5,716 bases of DNA, from the NCBI GenBank assembly GCA_002478045.1, contig DLLT01000011.1:1-5716 (forward strand), written 5' to 3'. The first letter of the stretch is position 1. Each line of letters opens with the position of its first letter. The translations under genes were made by a program, and so were the position numbers. The notes below the pieces were generated by a model. It was given only the letters and a program-made list of their open reading frames with translations. It did not search any database and was not told the origin of the DNA. This document shows positions 5,647 through 5,716 of this stretch, in pieces. This stretch comes from Porphyromonadaceae bacterium UBA7555. GTDB lineage: Bacteria; Bacteroidota; Bacteroidia; Bacteroidales; Muribaculaceae.

Positions 5647-5680
5647 AGTCCTCGATAATAGTCCTCGATAATAGTCCTCG
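5647..5680 (+). repeat. 13-bp tandem repeat AGTCCTCGATAAT, 2.6 copies
   Basis: Two perfect 13-bp units (5647-5659, 5660-5672) are followed by a partial AGTCCTCG (5673-5680). The array sits 12 bp after the T6 run that follows rnpB. In the remaining sequence to the window end (5681-5716) I see no gene, promoter or RNA. The function of the repeat is unknown; slippage duplication is the simple explanation. Confidence 0.9.
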
Positions 5681-5716
5681 GACAATTGAACAGCCTGTAG
5701 ATTCTTAAACGAAGTG

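Noticed and set aside
5416..5658. Plus-strand 80-residue open frame and overlapping minus-strand frames in 5032-5685
   Set aside because: The region is RNase P RNA with all its universal sequence blocks; the frames are Arg/Pro-rich chance readings.

Overview
This 5.7 kb window looks chromosomal and comes from a member of the Bacteroidota, most likely the order Bacteroidales. Three things support that: a fused lpxC-fabZ gene, two promoters with the Bacteroidota -7 box TAnnTTTG, and start codons with little or no Shine-Dalgarno sequence. The genes are GC-rich and favour C-ending codons, but isoleucine ATA is also common. Genus cannot be assigned from what I can see.

Layout: 1-153 is a leader with a promoter (38-68) and a tandem 17-bp duplication (77-110). 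154-1677 is guaA, GMP synthase. 1678-1938 is a 261-bp spacer holding three separate short tandem-repeat arrays, a perfect 40-bp palindrome (1835-1874) and a strong promoter whose -33 box lies in the palindrome's right arm. 1939-2967 is lpxD, 3008-4393 is the lpxC-fabZ fusion and 4390-5166 is lpxA. About 5208-5611 is rnpB, the RNA of RNase P. 5612-5716 holds a T-rich probable termination region and a 13-bp tandem repeat.

How the genes work together: lpxD, lpxC-fabZ and lpxA form a tight operon (40-bp gap, then a 4-bp ATGA overlap) driven from the promoter at 1870-1901. LpxA, LpxC and LpxD catalyse the first three steps of lipid A synthesis. FabZ dehydrates (R)-3-hydroxyacyl-ACP for phospholipid fatty acids, the same type of substrate that LpxA and LpxD use. 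The operon therefore encodes both sides of the lipid A/phospholipid branch point. guaA has its own promoter and is functionally unrelated. rnpB follows lpxA by about 40 bp with no convincing promoter of its own, so it may be processed from an lpx transcript or use a promoter I cannot recognise.

The genes are ordinary housekeeping genes with intact catalytic motifs, and I see no undescribed multi-gene system. The less-explained signal is in the larger intergenic regions, which carry different short tandem repeats, and in the palindrome-promoter overlap.
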